DNA from: an uncultured Alphaproteobacteria bacterium
Lineage (GTDB): Bacteria > Pseudomonadota > Alphaproteobacteria > Puniceispirillales > Puniceispirillaceae
Length of the DNA: 10,177 nt
Assembly (NCBI GenBank): GCA_913031555.1
Contig: CAJWDO010000040.1
Coordinates: forward strand, 1 to 10,177
Direction: 5' to 3'
Below are positions 1 through 6,721 of this stretch, in pieces. A program made the position numbers and the translations under genes. Position 1 is the stretch's first letter; every line of letters begins with the position of its first letter. A model generated the notes under the pieces. The model worked only from the letters and a program-made list of their open reading frames with translations. It ran no database searches and had not been told where the DNA came from.

Positions 1-1884
1 GTGGGTATCGACTGGTGTCTGGCGGGTATTCTGTCATCGCTGTTTCATATCTCACAATTGCCGCCCGGCCTTGGCGACAGGGCGGCGCGGGTTGAGGTGA
101 ACGGCATGATCGAACATGTCGATGGCCGGTTTGATCATCGGTTGCGGATGTGGCTTCGCGTCAGCAAAATCGAACGGGGTCCGGCCGACGTCGCGGCACG
201 TATCAACGGAAATATCGTCAGGCTGTCCGTCCGGCCCGACGAGATGAACCCCCAGGCAGGCCAGATGACGCGGGTGGTCGCGCGCATCTATCCACCACCC
301 GGCCGCGTTCTTCATGGCGCGCCGGACTATTCGCTTCGCGCCCGCGCCCGTGATGTCGTGGCAAGTGGCTATGTCATAGATCAGCGATCCCTTTATGGTG
401 ATGGAGGGCATCGTGACGAGGTCGTCGCGCGCGGGTGGGCGGTTGGTCTGTCGGCCTTTCGGCAGGCACGCGCCGACCGGATTGCAAACAGCATGACAAC
501 GTCTGCCGGCGGCATCGCGGCGGCGTTGCTGATTGGTGACCGCCGCTATGTCAGCGAGGCCACCTATGATCTTTTTCGTGGCTCGGGGTTGGCGCATCTG
601 CTGGCCATTTCGGGGCTTCATATGGGTTTGCTGTGCTTTGGCCTGATTGCCTGTCTTCGCGGGCTTGCCGCGCTTGTGCCATCGCTTGCCTGCCAACTGC
701 CGGTTCATAAGTTCGCCGCGGTCGCCGGGGTGACGGCGGGGCTTGGCTATGTAGTGCTCTCCGGCCTGTCCATCAGCACCATCCGCGCCTTTCTGATGGC
801 GATGCTGATTCTCGCGGCCTGGCTGATCGACAGGCTTGGCCTCACGGTGCGGAATGTCGGCCTGGCGGCAGGCGCCATTCTTCTGGTCTCGCCGCTGGCG
901 CTGTTTTCCGCCGGGTTTCAGCTGTCCTTCGCGGCGACGGCGGCGCTGGTAATCTGGTTCGAAAGCTGGCGTCGTCAGCCATCTGGCGGCGGCGGTGCCG
1001 GCAGGACCAGGCGCTGGATCACCGACCTGATCACGGCCTCATTGGTCGCCAGTGCGGCGACGCTGCCACTGACAGCCTATCATTTCGGCGCCATCGCGCC
1101 CTGGGGTGTTGCTGCCAATCTGCTCGGCATCCCGCTGACCGGACTGTGGATCATGCCGGCCGGGCTTGCCGTCCTGATCACATCCGCGCTGCCGGTTCCG
1201 GACTTCCTGTCAAAGCTGGCATTGTTGGCGATGCAGGGTGGCATCGACACGTTGGTTATGGTTGCCGGTTGGTTTGCGGCGCTGCCAGCGTCACCAATGC
1301 CCGTGAGACCGCCTTCACCGGCATCATTGATCGTTGGCTATGCCGGGTGTGGATTGTTGCTGTGCATTGCGCAAAGACGTCTGATGAAGGCGTTCGGTGG
1401 GGCTTGTCTTGGCGTCTTCCTTGTTCTCTATCTTGTCATGCGCCCGCCGGTTGACGGCATCCTGTTCGCGCGTGGTCAGTCGGCGCAACTGGTGCTGCCG
1501 GGGGTGGATGACGCAGCGACGGCCTTTACATCGCCCTGGGGCAGGAATCTGTCTGATTTTCTGGCCGACAACGCCGCGCGGAGTCTTGCGCAAGACATTG
1601 ACACGCGCACAAGGCGGCGGGCTTTCACGACATTTCAGCATGCAGGGGTGAGGGAAGTCGCCGTGGTCACATCACGTGGCTTGTTGAGCGCCGGGTGTCG
1701 TAGCGCGGCAAAACTGGTCATTGCCACTGTCCATGCTGATTATCCCTGCCGCGATGGCAAGCCGTTATTCAGCCTTGCCGATCTGCCAGCGGACAATTAT
1801 CTGCTGCTTTTCCTTGGCGATACTGTCAGCGCACAGGCAAGTGACGGTCAGTATTTCCTGATCAAACCGGTCAGACGCCCCTGA
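1..1884 (+). CDS. comEC: ComEC/Rec2-family DNA uptake channel, 5' end outside window
   Basis: ComEC is the inner-membrane channel that carries single-stranded DNA into the cytoplasm during natural transformation. The frame is open to base 1. The visible first residues hold only a scrap of hydrophobic sequence, whereas the family normally begins with membrane helices, so the true start probably lies upstream. Residues about 25-130 look like the soluble DUF4131/OB-like region. The competence domain follows: ALLIGDR near 175-181, the family hallmark LLAISGLHMG at 200-209, SISTIRAFLM near 257-266, and a series of hydrophobic segments between about 196 and 482. The tail (about 485-627) is soluble and shows no HxHxDH metallo-beta-lactamase signature, so that C-terminal domain is absent or degenerate, as in many alphaproteobacterial ComECs. 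The stop lies 37 nt inside the 3' end of the convergent lexA. The family call is firm; activity in transformation is inferred. Confidence 0.9.
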   Translation: MGIDWCLAGILSSLFHISQLPPGLGDRAARVEVNGMIEHVDGRFDHRLRMWLRVSKIERGPADVAARINGNIVRLSVRPDEMNPQAGQMTRVVARIYPPPGRVLHGAPDYSLRARARDVVASGYVIDQRSLYGDGGHRDEVVARGWAVGLSAFRQARADRIANSMTTSAGGIAAALLIGDRRYVSEATYDLFRGSGLAHLLAISGLHMGLLCFGLIACLRGLAALVPSLACQLPVHKFAAVAGVTAGLGYVVLSGLSISTIRAFLMAMLILAAWLIDRLGLTVRNVGLAAGAILLVSPLALFSAGFQLSFAATAALVIWFESWRRQPSGGGGAGRTRRWITDLITASLVASAATLPLTAYHFGAIAPWGVAANLLGIPLTGLWIMPAGLAVLITSALPVPDFLSKLALLAMQGGIDTLVMVAGWFAALPASPMPVRPPSPASLIVGYAGCGLLLCIAQRRLMKAFGGACLGVFLVLYLVMRPPVDGILFARGQSAQLVLPGVDDAATAFTSPWGRNLSDFLADNAARSLAQDIDTRTRRRAFTTFQHAGVREVAVVTSRGLLSAGCRSAAKLVIATVHADYPCRDGKPLFSLADLPADNYLLLFLGDTVSAQASDGQYFLIKPVRRP

Positions 1885-2486
1885 ACCTCAACCTCGCCGG
1901 TCTGGAAGTACCGCGTTTCATAGCGCGGGTTCTCGGCTTGCAGGCCGACTCTGCCAGGCTCTTTCAGAAGAGTCTTCAGGGTGGCCTCCTGTTTCTGGAT
2001 CAGTGCTACGACAATCTCGCCATGATTGGCCGTGTCCGAGCGTTCAATCACCACGGTGTCACCCTCGAGAATGCCGGCCTCGACCATCGAATCACCAACG
2101 ATTTCAAGCGCAAAGTGCTCCCCCCGGCCAAGCATGCTTGCCGGCACCTCAAGTCGATTGGACGGGTCACTCAGCGCCTCGATCGGTGTGCCGGCGGCGA
2201 TACGGCCAAGCAATGGCAGGCTGACGGCGTCGGCGGCGCTTGCTACAGCGCGGCCAATCTCCCCAACCGCGTTGGAAGCCGGCTTCAGGATTTCGATGGC
2301 GCGTGCCCGGTTGGCCAGACGGCGGATATGACCGCGCTCCTCAAGTCCGGATATCAACCGATGAATACCTGACTTCGACGCCAGTCCAAGCGCGTCGCGC
2401 ATCTCGTCAAATGATGGCGGCACGTCATGCGCCTCGGCATGCGCGGTGAGGTAGTCGAGAAGTTCTTTCTGCTTGCGTGTGAGCAT
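1848..2486 (-). CDS. lexA: LexA SOS repressor / self-cleaving protease (S24)
   Basis: LexA represses the DNA damage (SOS) regulon and is inactivated by RecA-stimulated self-cleavage. The 212-residue product starts MLTRKQKELL, the usual LexA N-terminus. A winged helix-turn-helix fills about residues 1-65 (PPSFDEMRDALGLASKSGIHRLI). The cleavage site is Ala98-Gly99 in GRIAAGTP, and the catalytic dyad is Ser133 (GDSM) and Lys171 (EATLK), so the protein looks fully active. ATG at 2486 was chosen over the in-frame GTG at 2498 because GGAGG stands 5 nt before it and the product then starts at the conserved MLTRK. The gene is separated from moeA by 86 nt that hold alphaproteobacterial SOS half-sites, which implies autoregulation. 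Its 3' end overlaps comEC on the other strand. Confidence 0.97.
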   Translation of the reverse strand: MLTRKQKELLDYLTAHAEAHDVPPSFDEMRDALGLASKSGIHRLISGLEERGHIRRLANRARAIEILKPASNAVGEIGRAVASAADAVSLPLLGRIAAGTPIEALSDPSNRLEVPASMLGRGEHFALEIVGDSMVEAGILEGDTVVIERSDTANHGEIVVALIQKQEATLKTLLKEPGRVGLQAENPRYETRYFQTGEVEVQGRLTGLIRKY

Positions 2487-2511
2487 GGCAGCCTCCACAT
2501 ATTCTGGTCTC

Positions 2512-2537
2512 GTTCCTGTGATGTTCTACCAATGTTC
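2512..2537 (-). promoter_or_regulatory. LexA operator: three half-sites GTTC-N7-GTTC-N7-GTTC (SOS box)
   Basis: GTTC occurs at 2512-2515, 2523-2526 and 2534-2537, with exactly 7 nt between neighbours. This matches the direct-repeat SOS box GTTC-N7-GTTC (GAAC-N7-GAAC on the other strand) known for Alphaproteobacteria. Two full boxes share the middle half-site. They lie 26-51 nt before the lexA start codon. A possible minus-strand promoter (TTGCGC, 17 nt, TAGAAC) would place its -10 within the operator, so bound LexA would block its own transcription. The box is seen directly; the promoter is weak and inferred. Confidence 0.85.
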
Positions 2538-2543
2538 CCCTTA

Positions 2544-2559
2544 ATGCGCAAGTGCGCAT
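2544..2559. repeat. 16-bp palindrome ATGCGCA-AG-TGCGCAT between moeA and lexA
   Basis: Two perfect 7-bp arms flank a 2-nt centre, 14 nt past the moeA stop and just upstream of the SOS half-sites. On the minus-strand transcript it could form a short hairpin, but no T tract follows, so it is a poor intrinsic terminator. It could be an operator for an unknown dimeric regulator of lexA, or a weak mRNA end structure for moeA. Confidence 0.5.
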
Positions 2560-2572
2560 GAACAAAGAATGA

Positions 2573-3817
2573 TCAAAGAAGCGGATCGAGGGGCATCGCC
2601 ATGACCATGTCGCCAGCCTGACGCGGTGCGTCATATGGCGGGCGGACAAGCAGGGCGTTGGCACCGGCATAGACGCTGATCATCGAGCTGTCCTGCTTTC
2701 GGGCCGGTGTGACGACAGGCAGTCCTTCCTCGTCATAGGCAAGTGTGGCGCGAAGATAATCCTGTCGCCTGTCATTCGCCTTCAGATCAAGCGACAGCTT
2801 TGCGCTGACCATCTGCGGGGCGTGGTTACCGCCGCTCAGCCTGGCGACGGCCGGCCGCAGGAATACATTGGCACAGACTGCGCTGGAGACCGGGTTGCCG
2901 GGAAGGCCGAGAAGGGGAATATCGTCGATGCGGCCATGGATCAACGGCTTGCCGGGGCGCATGGCGATTTTCCAGAAACCAAGCTCGGTGCCGCTTGCCG
3001 AAAGATCATCGACGATATGATCATGGGTGCCGACCGACGCGCCGCCGCTTGTCACCACAAGGTCCAGCGGGACTGTCGCGGCGCGAACACAGGCCAGCAT
3101 CTCGCCTGGCCGGTCACGTGCAATGCCGAGATCAACGGGCACTGCGCCACATGCGGCTGCGAAAGACAACAGATAGGTCGCGTTCGAGGAAATGATCTGG
3201 CCCGGTCCGGGCGTGCCGCCAGGTGCTACCAGCTCATCGCCGGTCGACAGGATCCCGACATGTGGCCGGCGCCACACGCTGACCTCGGTGTGGCCAGCCG
3301 AAATCGCCAGCGCGATCAACCGCGCCGACATCATGGTGCCGGCGGCAAGAATGGCATCACCGGCGGTTACATCCAGACCGGCCGGGCGGATGAACTGTCC
3401 TTCGCGAGGCACTTCGTTGACGGTAATTGTCGCGCCGTCCGTCTCAGCGGTGGCGCTGACATCCTCTTGCAACAGGATGGTGTCGGCGCCATCCGGAACC
3501 ACGGCGCCGGTGAAAATCCGCACGGCCTCTCCGGCTGTCACAATACCGTCCCAGGGCTTGCCAGCGGCGGATTCGCCAACCCGTGTCAGCAGCGCCGCGG
3601 TTGCCGTGCAGTCGGCGGCGCGGACAGCGTAGCCATCCATTGCCGATACCGCGGCGGGCGGCAGGCTCAGCCTTGCGGCGATGTCGGTTGCCAGAACGCG
3701 GCCCACGACATCCTGCAACGCACAGCTTTCGGCCTGTGATGGTGCCAGACCCTGAAGGATGCGGGCCAGCGCCTCGGCAACGGGAAGGAGAGGGGGTGGC
3801 CCCTCATTCATCGGCAT
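2573..3817 (-). CDS. moeA: Molybdopterin molybdenumtransferase MoeA
   Basis: MoeA inserts molybdate into adenylylated molybdopterin, the last general step of molybdenum cofactor synthesis in the cytoplasm. The 414-residue product has the usual family length and motifs in order: SAMDGYAVR at about 58-66, PDGADTILLQEDV, STGDEL from 191, SGGASVGTHDH at 257-267 and GLPGNP at 304-309. The last two belong to the MoaB/Mog-like nucleotide-binding domain. The start is ATG at 3817, which has GGGG six nt upstream; a TTG at 3820 and an ATG at 3811 are in frame and possible. The start lies 14 nt inside the end of moaC, which indicates translational coupling. The gene closes the trpDC-moaC-moeA run. Confidence 0.95.
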   Translation of the reverse strand: MPMNEGPPPLLPVAEALARILQGLAPSQAESCALQDVVGRVLATDIAARLSLPPAAVSAMDGYAVRAADCTATAALLTRVGESAAGKPWDGIVTAGEAVRIFTGAVVPDGADTILLQEDVSATAETDGATITVNEVPREGQFIRPAGLDVTAGDAILAAGTMMSARLIALAISAGHTEVSVWRRPHVGILSTGDELVAPGGTPGPGQIISSNATYLLSFAAACGAVPVDLGIARDRPGEMLACVRAATVPLDLVVTSGGASVGTHDHIVDDLSASGTELGFWKIAMRPGKPLIHGRIDDIPLLGLPGNPVSSAVCANVFLRPAVARLSGGNHAPQMVSAKLSLDLKANDRRQDYLRATLAYDEEGLPVVTPARKQDSSMISVYAGANALLVRPPYDAPRQAGDMVMAMPLDPLL

Positions 3818-4286
3818 CAAAGACCCCGGATTTGCCGCCTGATTTATGGGTCAGCCTGACAGCGCCGATCACCATGGCGCGGTCAACCGCCTTGCACATG
3901 TCATAGATTGTCAGCGCGGCGACGGAGACGGCCGTCATGGCCTCCATTTCAATGCCGGTGCGGCCTGTCACCCGGCAGGTGGCGGTGATCCGCACCCCGG
4001 AAAGGCTGTCATCCGGTTCCAGATCGACGGCGACATGGTCAAGGCCAAGCGGGTGGCAAAGCGGGATCAGGTTGGCTGTCTGTTTGGCGCCCATGATGCC
4101 GGCCAGACGCGCCACGCCGAGAACGTCACCCTTGCCGAAACCGCCAGCGCGAATTTTCGCCAGCGTGTCAGCCGCCATGGTGATGGTACCCTGCGCCACC
4201 GCGACACGGTCGGTTACCGGCTTGTCACCGACATTGACCATATGGGCCTTGCCGTCAGCATCGAAATGGGTGAGATCGGACATCAT
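3804..4286 (-). CDS. moaC: Cyclic pyranopterin monophosphate synthase MoaC
   Basis: MoaC turns the MoaA product 3',8-cyclo-7,8-dihydro-GTP into cyclic pyranopterin monophosphate, the first stable molybdenum cofactor intermediate. The 160-residue product has family length and its signatures: LTHFDADGKAHMVNVGDKP near the N-terminus, KGDVLGVARLAGIMGAKQTA at about 52-71, IPLCHPL at 74-80, GIEMEAMTAVSVAALTIYDM, and LTHKSGGKSG near the end. A long upstream extension in the same frame was rejected because it lies inside trpC. Two adjacent ATGs (4286 and 4283) follow AAGGGG at ribosome-binding distance, and either could start the protein. Only 2 nt separate the trpC stop from the first. No moaA lies in the window. 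Confidence 0.95.
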   Translation of the reverse strand: MMSDLTHFDADGKAHMVNVGDKPVTDRVAVAQGTITMAADTLAKIRAGGFGKGDVLGVARLAGIMGAKQTANLIPLCHPLGLDHVAVDLEPDDSLSGVRITATCRVTGRTGIEMEAMTAVSVAALTIYDMCKAVDRAMVIGAVRLTHKSGGKSGVFDADE

Positions 4287-4288
4287 AA

Positions 4289-5095
4289 TTACCCCTTGGC
4301 TGGAACAGGATTGGCGAGGATGGCCCTTGTCGCGCCGGCGACGTCGTCGGCCCGCATCAGTGACTCGCCGATCAGAAAGCATCGTGCCCCGGTCGCCGCC
4401 ATGCGCGCCAGATCGGCTGGCGCGAACAATCCACTCTCGGCGACGGCGATCCGGTCATCGGGGAGTGCCGGCAGCATCGCGGCACCGACATCGAGCGAAA
4501 TTTCCATCGTCTTCAGATTGCGATTGTTGATTCCCATCAACGGCGATTGCAGCCTGCAGGCGCGTTCCAGTTCCGACGGGTCATGGACCTCGATCAGCAC
4601 ATCCATGCCAAGGTCCATCGCGCAGGCCTCAAGCTCGGCCGCCTCACTGTTCTCGAGTGCTGCCATGATCAACAGGATACAATCGGCGCCAAGCGCACGG
4701 GATTCAATGATCTGCATCGGATCGATCATGAAGTCCTTGCGGAGCACGGGAAGGCTGCAGGCGTTTCGGGCCGCAACCAGATATTCGGGTGCACCCTGGA
4801 ACCATGGCGCATCGGTCAGCACGGAAAGACAGGTCGCGCCACCCTGTTCATAGGCCATGGCGAGGGCTTCAGGATCGAAATCCGGCCTGATCAGCCCTTT
4901 TGACGGCGAGGCCTTCTTCAGCTCGGCAATCAGCCCATAACCGTCTGTCGACGCTTCGCGCAGGGCGGTGGCAAAGCCACGGGTCGGCGACGCAGCTGCG
5001 GCTGCCGCTTCAAGATCGGATTGCGACGTGGCGGTTTTCAATGCCGCAACCTCGTCACGCTTGCCGTCGATAATTCGGGCCAGAACATCCTGCAT
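4289..5095 (-). CDS. trpC: Indole-3-glycerol phosphate synthase TrpC
   Basis: TrpC closes the indole ring in tryptophan synthesis, converting carboxyphenylamino-deoxyribulose phosphate to indole-3-glycerol phosphate. The 268-residue TIM barrel carries AELKKASPSKG at 57-67 (catalytic Lys60), LRKDF at 118-122 (Lys120), then IEVHD, GINNRNL, AESG and GESLM, all typical of the family. It is monofunctional: no TrpF domain follows. The frame is open upstream into trpD, but the conserved N-terminus (MQDVLARIIDGKRDEV) fixes the start at ATG 5095, 4 nt past the trpD stop, with GGGAG about 11 nt upstream inside trpD. It is co-transcribed with trpD, moaC and moeA. Confidence 0.97.
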   Translation of the reverse strand: MQDVLARIIDGKRDEVAALKTATSQSDLEAAAAAASPTRGFATALREASTDGYGLIAELKKASPSKGLIRPDFDPEALAMAYEQGGATCLSVLTDAPWFQGAPEYLVAARNACSLPVLRKDFMIDPMQIIESRALGADCILLIMAALENSEAAELEACAMDLGMDVLIEVHDPSELERACRLQSPLMGINNRNLKTMEISLDVGAAMLPALPDDRIAVAESGLFAPADLARMAATGARCFLIGESLMRADDVAGATRAILANPVPAKG

Positions 5096-5099
5096 CAGC

Positions 5100-6131
5100 T
5101 TAGGCGCTCCCGCTTTCGCTGTTGGTGATCTCGACAAGAGCGTCGAGGGCGGCCATCGCCTTGCCGCTGTGGATCGAGTCGTTGGCGCGGCCGGCGGCCT
5201 CCTGCAATGTCGATGCGTGGCCGCCGCCAACCAGTGCCGCGGCGGCGTTGAAAATGACGATATCGCGGTAGGGCCCCGCCACCCCGTCAAGTACCGCACG
5301 AAGGCTGGTGGCGTTCTCTTCGGGTGTGCCGCCGCGAAGATCATCGATCGAGGCCGTGGCCAGCCCCAGATCATCGGGTGAGATGGTAAATTCCTCAATC
5401 GCGCCATCGGCCAGCGCGACGACGTGGGTCGGGCCTGTCGTGGATACTTCGTCAAGACCACTGTCGCCATGAACCACCCAGGCATGTGTCGTCCCGAGAT
5501 TGGCCAGCGCGGCGGCGAAGGGGGCGCAAAGCTCCGGGTCGAAAACACCGACCATGATGCGGCGCACCAGCGCCGGATTGGCAAGCGGCCCCAGCATGTT
5601 GAAAATCGTGCGCAGCCCCAGGTCGGCGCGAACAGGCGCGACGTGACGCATCGCCGAATGATGGCGCGGGGCCATCAGGAAACAAATCCCGGCCTGATCA
5701 AGCGCGCTGCGCACCGTTGCCATCTCGCACTCAAGATTGATGCCAAGGCAGGAGAGAACGTCCGCCGCCCCACTCTTTGAAGAGACAGCCTTGTTGCCAT
5801 GCTTGGCAACGGGCACGCTGCACCCGGCAACGACAAAGGCTGTCGCGGTTGAAATATTGTAGGTACCGATGCCGTCACCACCTGTTCCGACAATATCCAT
5901 GGCACCCTCGGGCGCTTCGATGACTGTGGCTTTCTCACGCATGACGCTGGCGGCGGCGACGATGTCCTCAACGCGCGCCCCACGCATTTTCAGCGCGGTC
6001 AGGAATGCCGCCATCTGGATCTGGCTGACCTCGCCGTCCATGATGGCGTTGAAACATTCGCGGATTTCGTCCGGCGAGGGCATGTCGCCTTCGGTGAGCT
6101 TTTTCAGGGGATCACGCATGACGCTCGTCAT
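5100..6131 (-). CDS. trpD: Anthranilate phosphoribosyltransferase TrpD
   Basis: TrpD transfers phosphoribose from PRPP to anthranilate, the second step of tryptophan synthesis. The 343-residue product has the normal length. Visible motifs are the PRPP/anthranilate loop DIVGTGGDGIGTYNIST at about 79-95 and KHGNKAVSSKSG at 110-121, followed by GPLANP. It has no fused glutaminase (TrpG) domain. The start chosen is ATG 6131 with TGAGG about 8 nt upstream; a second ATG at 6119 is possible. It is the first gene of the minus-strand run and has its own promoter at 6222-6250. In many relatives trpG lies directly upstream, but here it is 2.5 kb away. Confidence 0.97.
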   Translation of the reverse strand: MTSVMRDPLKKLTEGDMPSPDEIRECFNAIMDGEVSQIQMAAFLTALKMRGARVEDIVAAASVMREKATVIEAPEGAMDIVGTGGDGIGTYNISTATAFVVAGCSVPVAKHGNKAVSSKSGAADVLSCLGINLECEMATVRSALDQAGICFLMAPRHHSAMRHVAPVRADLGLRTIFNMLGPLANPALVRRIMVGVFDPELCAPFAAALANLGTTHAWVVHGDSGLDEVSTTGPTHVVALADGAIEEFTISPDDLGLATASIDDLRGGTPEENATSLRAVLDGVAGPYRDIVIFNAAAALVGGGHASTLQEAAGRANDSIHSGKAMAALDALVEITNSESGSA

Positions 6132-6221
6132 CGGGGCCTCACAGCTGGCTACCGGCGCATGGGGTCATGGTCCGGCAAGGTGAACATGGCGGTCAGGTGA
6201 ACACCCCTGTTCCGCCGCCAG

Positions 6222-6250
6222 ACTATATGAAGCCGGCCCCATAATGGCAA
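6222..6250 (-). promoter_or_regulatory. Predicted sigma70 promoter of trpD-trpC-moaC-moeA
   Basis: On the minus strand TTGCCA (6245-6250) and TATAGT (6222-6227) are separated by exactly 17 nt. Transcription would start near 6215, giving a leader of about 85 nt before trpD. The leader has a 12-codon reading frame (6187 down to 6149) without tryptophan codons, so classical trp attenuation is not indicated. An inverted repeat GAACA-N4-TGTTC at 6199-6212 would lie at the start of the transcript and could be an operator. Confidence 0.6.
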
Positions 6251-6407
6251 GCAAGGCGGGCAGCGTGGCGGCGATCTGAAGCGGCAGGTGACAATCGGCG
6301 TGAAAACGCATTTCCCGCAGCAGAGGTTTTCGTGGCAATGATTTGCCCTGAACGCACGGGTATGACAGATGCTTTTTTGCTTTTTTCGCATTGATGTCAT
6401 TTTCCGC

Positions 6408-6435
6408 TTGAGCGTGGTGCGGTCAGCGTTACTGT
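6408..6435 (+). promoter_or_regulatory. Predicted promoter of the metY leader
   Basis: TTGAGC (6408-6413) and TACTGT (6430-6435) are 16 nt apart. The predicted start near 6442 falls right at the first base pair of the SAM-II riboswitch, which supports the assignment. The T-rich tract at 6371-6386 is about 22 nt upstream of the -35. The -10 hexamer is imperfect, so this is an inference. Confidence 0.45.
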
Positions 6436-6442
6436 CAATGCC

Positions 6443-6493
6443 ATCGCCGATTTAACAGTCAACTTGCGGGCGATTAAAAAATACAGCTAAAGC
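6443..6493 (+). promoter_or_regulatory. SAM-II riboswitch (metA/metX RNA motif)
   Basis: This RNA binds S-adenosylmethionine and lowers expression of methionine genes. It matches the SAM-II consensus element by element. Stem P1 is ATCGCC (6443-6448) with GGCGAT (6469-6474). The conserved GATTTAAC (6449-6456) follows P1 directly, and TTGC (6464-6467) stands one nt before the 3' arm. GCTAAA (6486-6491) follows an 11-nt A-rich linker. P1 position, linker length and conserved loops agree with my memory of the environmental metX SAM-II RNA, while the P1 bases differ and still pair. The second helix of the pseudoknot pairs imperfectly (TTG with CAG). The next gene, metY, makes homocysteine, which fits a SAM-repressed switch. 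Confidence 0.88.
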
Positions 6494-6527
6494 GCCAGGA
6501 CCGGAAACGGTCACCCGGGTTGTCATC

Positions 6528-6581
6528 AACCGCCAAGGGACCAGCGCCAGCTGCAACGCGCTGAGGCCAAGGCGGTTTTTT
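6528..6581 (+). terminator. Intrinsic terminator/attenuator downstream of the SAM-II riboswitch
   Basis: AACCGCC (6528-6534) pairs with GGCGGTT (6571-6577), and an inner stem CAGCGC (6542-6547) pairs with GCGCTG (6558-6563). Six T follow (6576-6581). It lies 35 nt past the riboswitch and 140 nt before metY, so it can stop transcription before the gene. Two small hairpins lie between: GACCG-GAAA-CGGTC (6499-6512) and GGTTG-N4-CAACC (6518-6531). The second overlaps the 5' arm of the terminator and would compete with it. Confidence 0.75.
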
Positions 6582-6614
6582 CATGACCGTGTTTCCTCAT
6601 CGCATCTGTTCACC

Positions 6615-6658
6615 GGTCCCGTCGGGGCCAGGGGCCAGCCGACCCCGATTTCGGTCGG
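6615..6658 (+). other. Two hairpins in the metY leader after the terminator
   Basis: GGTCCC-GTC-GGGGCC (6615-6629) and CCGACC-N8-GGTCGG (6639-6658) are two stable GC stems. CGGGG (6623-6627) can instead pair with CCCCG (6643-6647), so the two may exchange. I recognise no known motif. No clean T tract follows, so a second terminator is doubtful. Confidence 0.35.
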
Positions 6659-6721
6659 GCGATTTGATTTCAGCTTGTGCGCCCCGGCATACCGCCGAAA
6701 GCACTAAAGAGGAGACTGACA

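Larger units (their letters stand above)
6132..6721. other. 590-nt divergent control region between trpD and metY
   Basis: No convincing protein gene is present. From left to right it holds the trpD leader and promoter (minus strand, 6132-6250), a stretch in which I recognise nothing (6251-6370), a T-rich double tract GCTTTTTT twice (6371-6386) that could act as an UP element, then the metY promoter, the SAM-II riboswitch, an intrinsic terminator and a structured 140-nt stretch that ends in the metY ribosome-binding site. Confidence 0.7.

Noticed and set aside
2822..3739. Long plus-strand open frame of 305 codons opposite moeA
   Set aside because: It is antisense to a clear MoeA, has no homology that I recognise and no ribosome-binding site; it reflects GC-rich codon bias.
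3846..4853. Plus-strand open frame of 335 codons opposite moaC and trpC
   Set aside because: It spans the boundary of two well-supported genes on the other strand and lacks any protein family features.
5096..5584. N-terminal extension of TrpC by 163 codons
   Set aside because: It lies wholly inside trpD in another frame; homology to TrpC starts only at 5095.
6149..6187. Possible trp leader peptide of 12 codons before trpD
   Set aside because: It has no tryptophan codon, and no terminator/antiterminator pair follows it.
6199..6212. GAACA-N4-TGTTC as a second LexA site before trpD
   Set aside because: The alphaproteobacterial box is a direct repeat GTTC-N7-GTTC; this is an inverted repeat with 6 nt between GAAC and GTTC.
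6499..6581. A second tandem riboswitch (SAM-V, SAH or cobalamin) after SAM-II
   Set aside because: The conserved cores I remember for these classes are absent; hairpins here are better explained as terminator and competitor.
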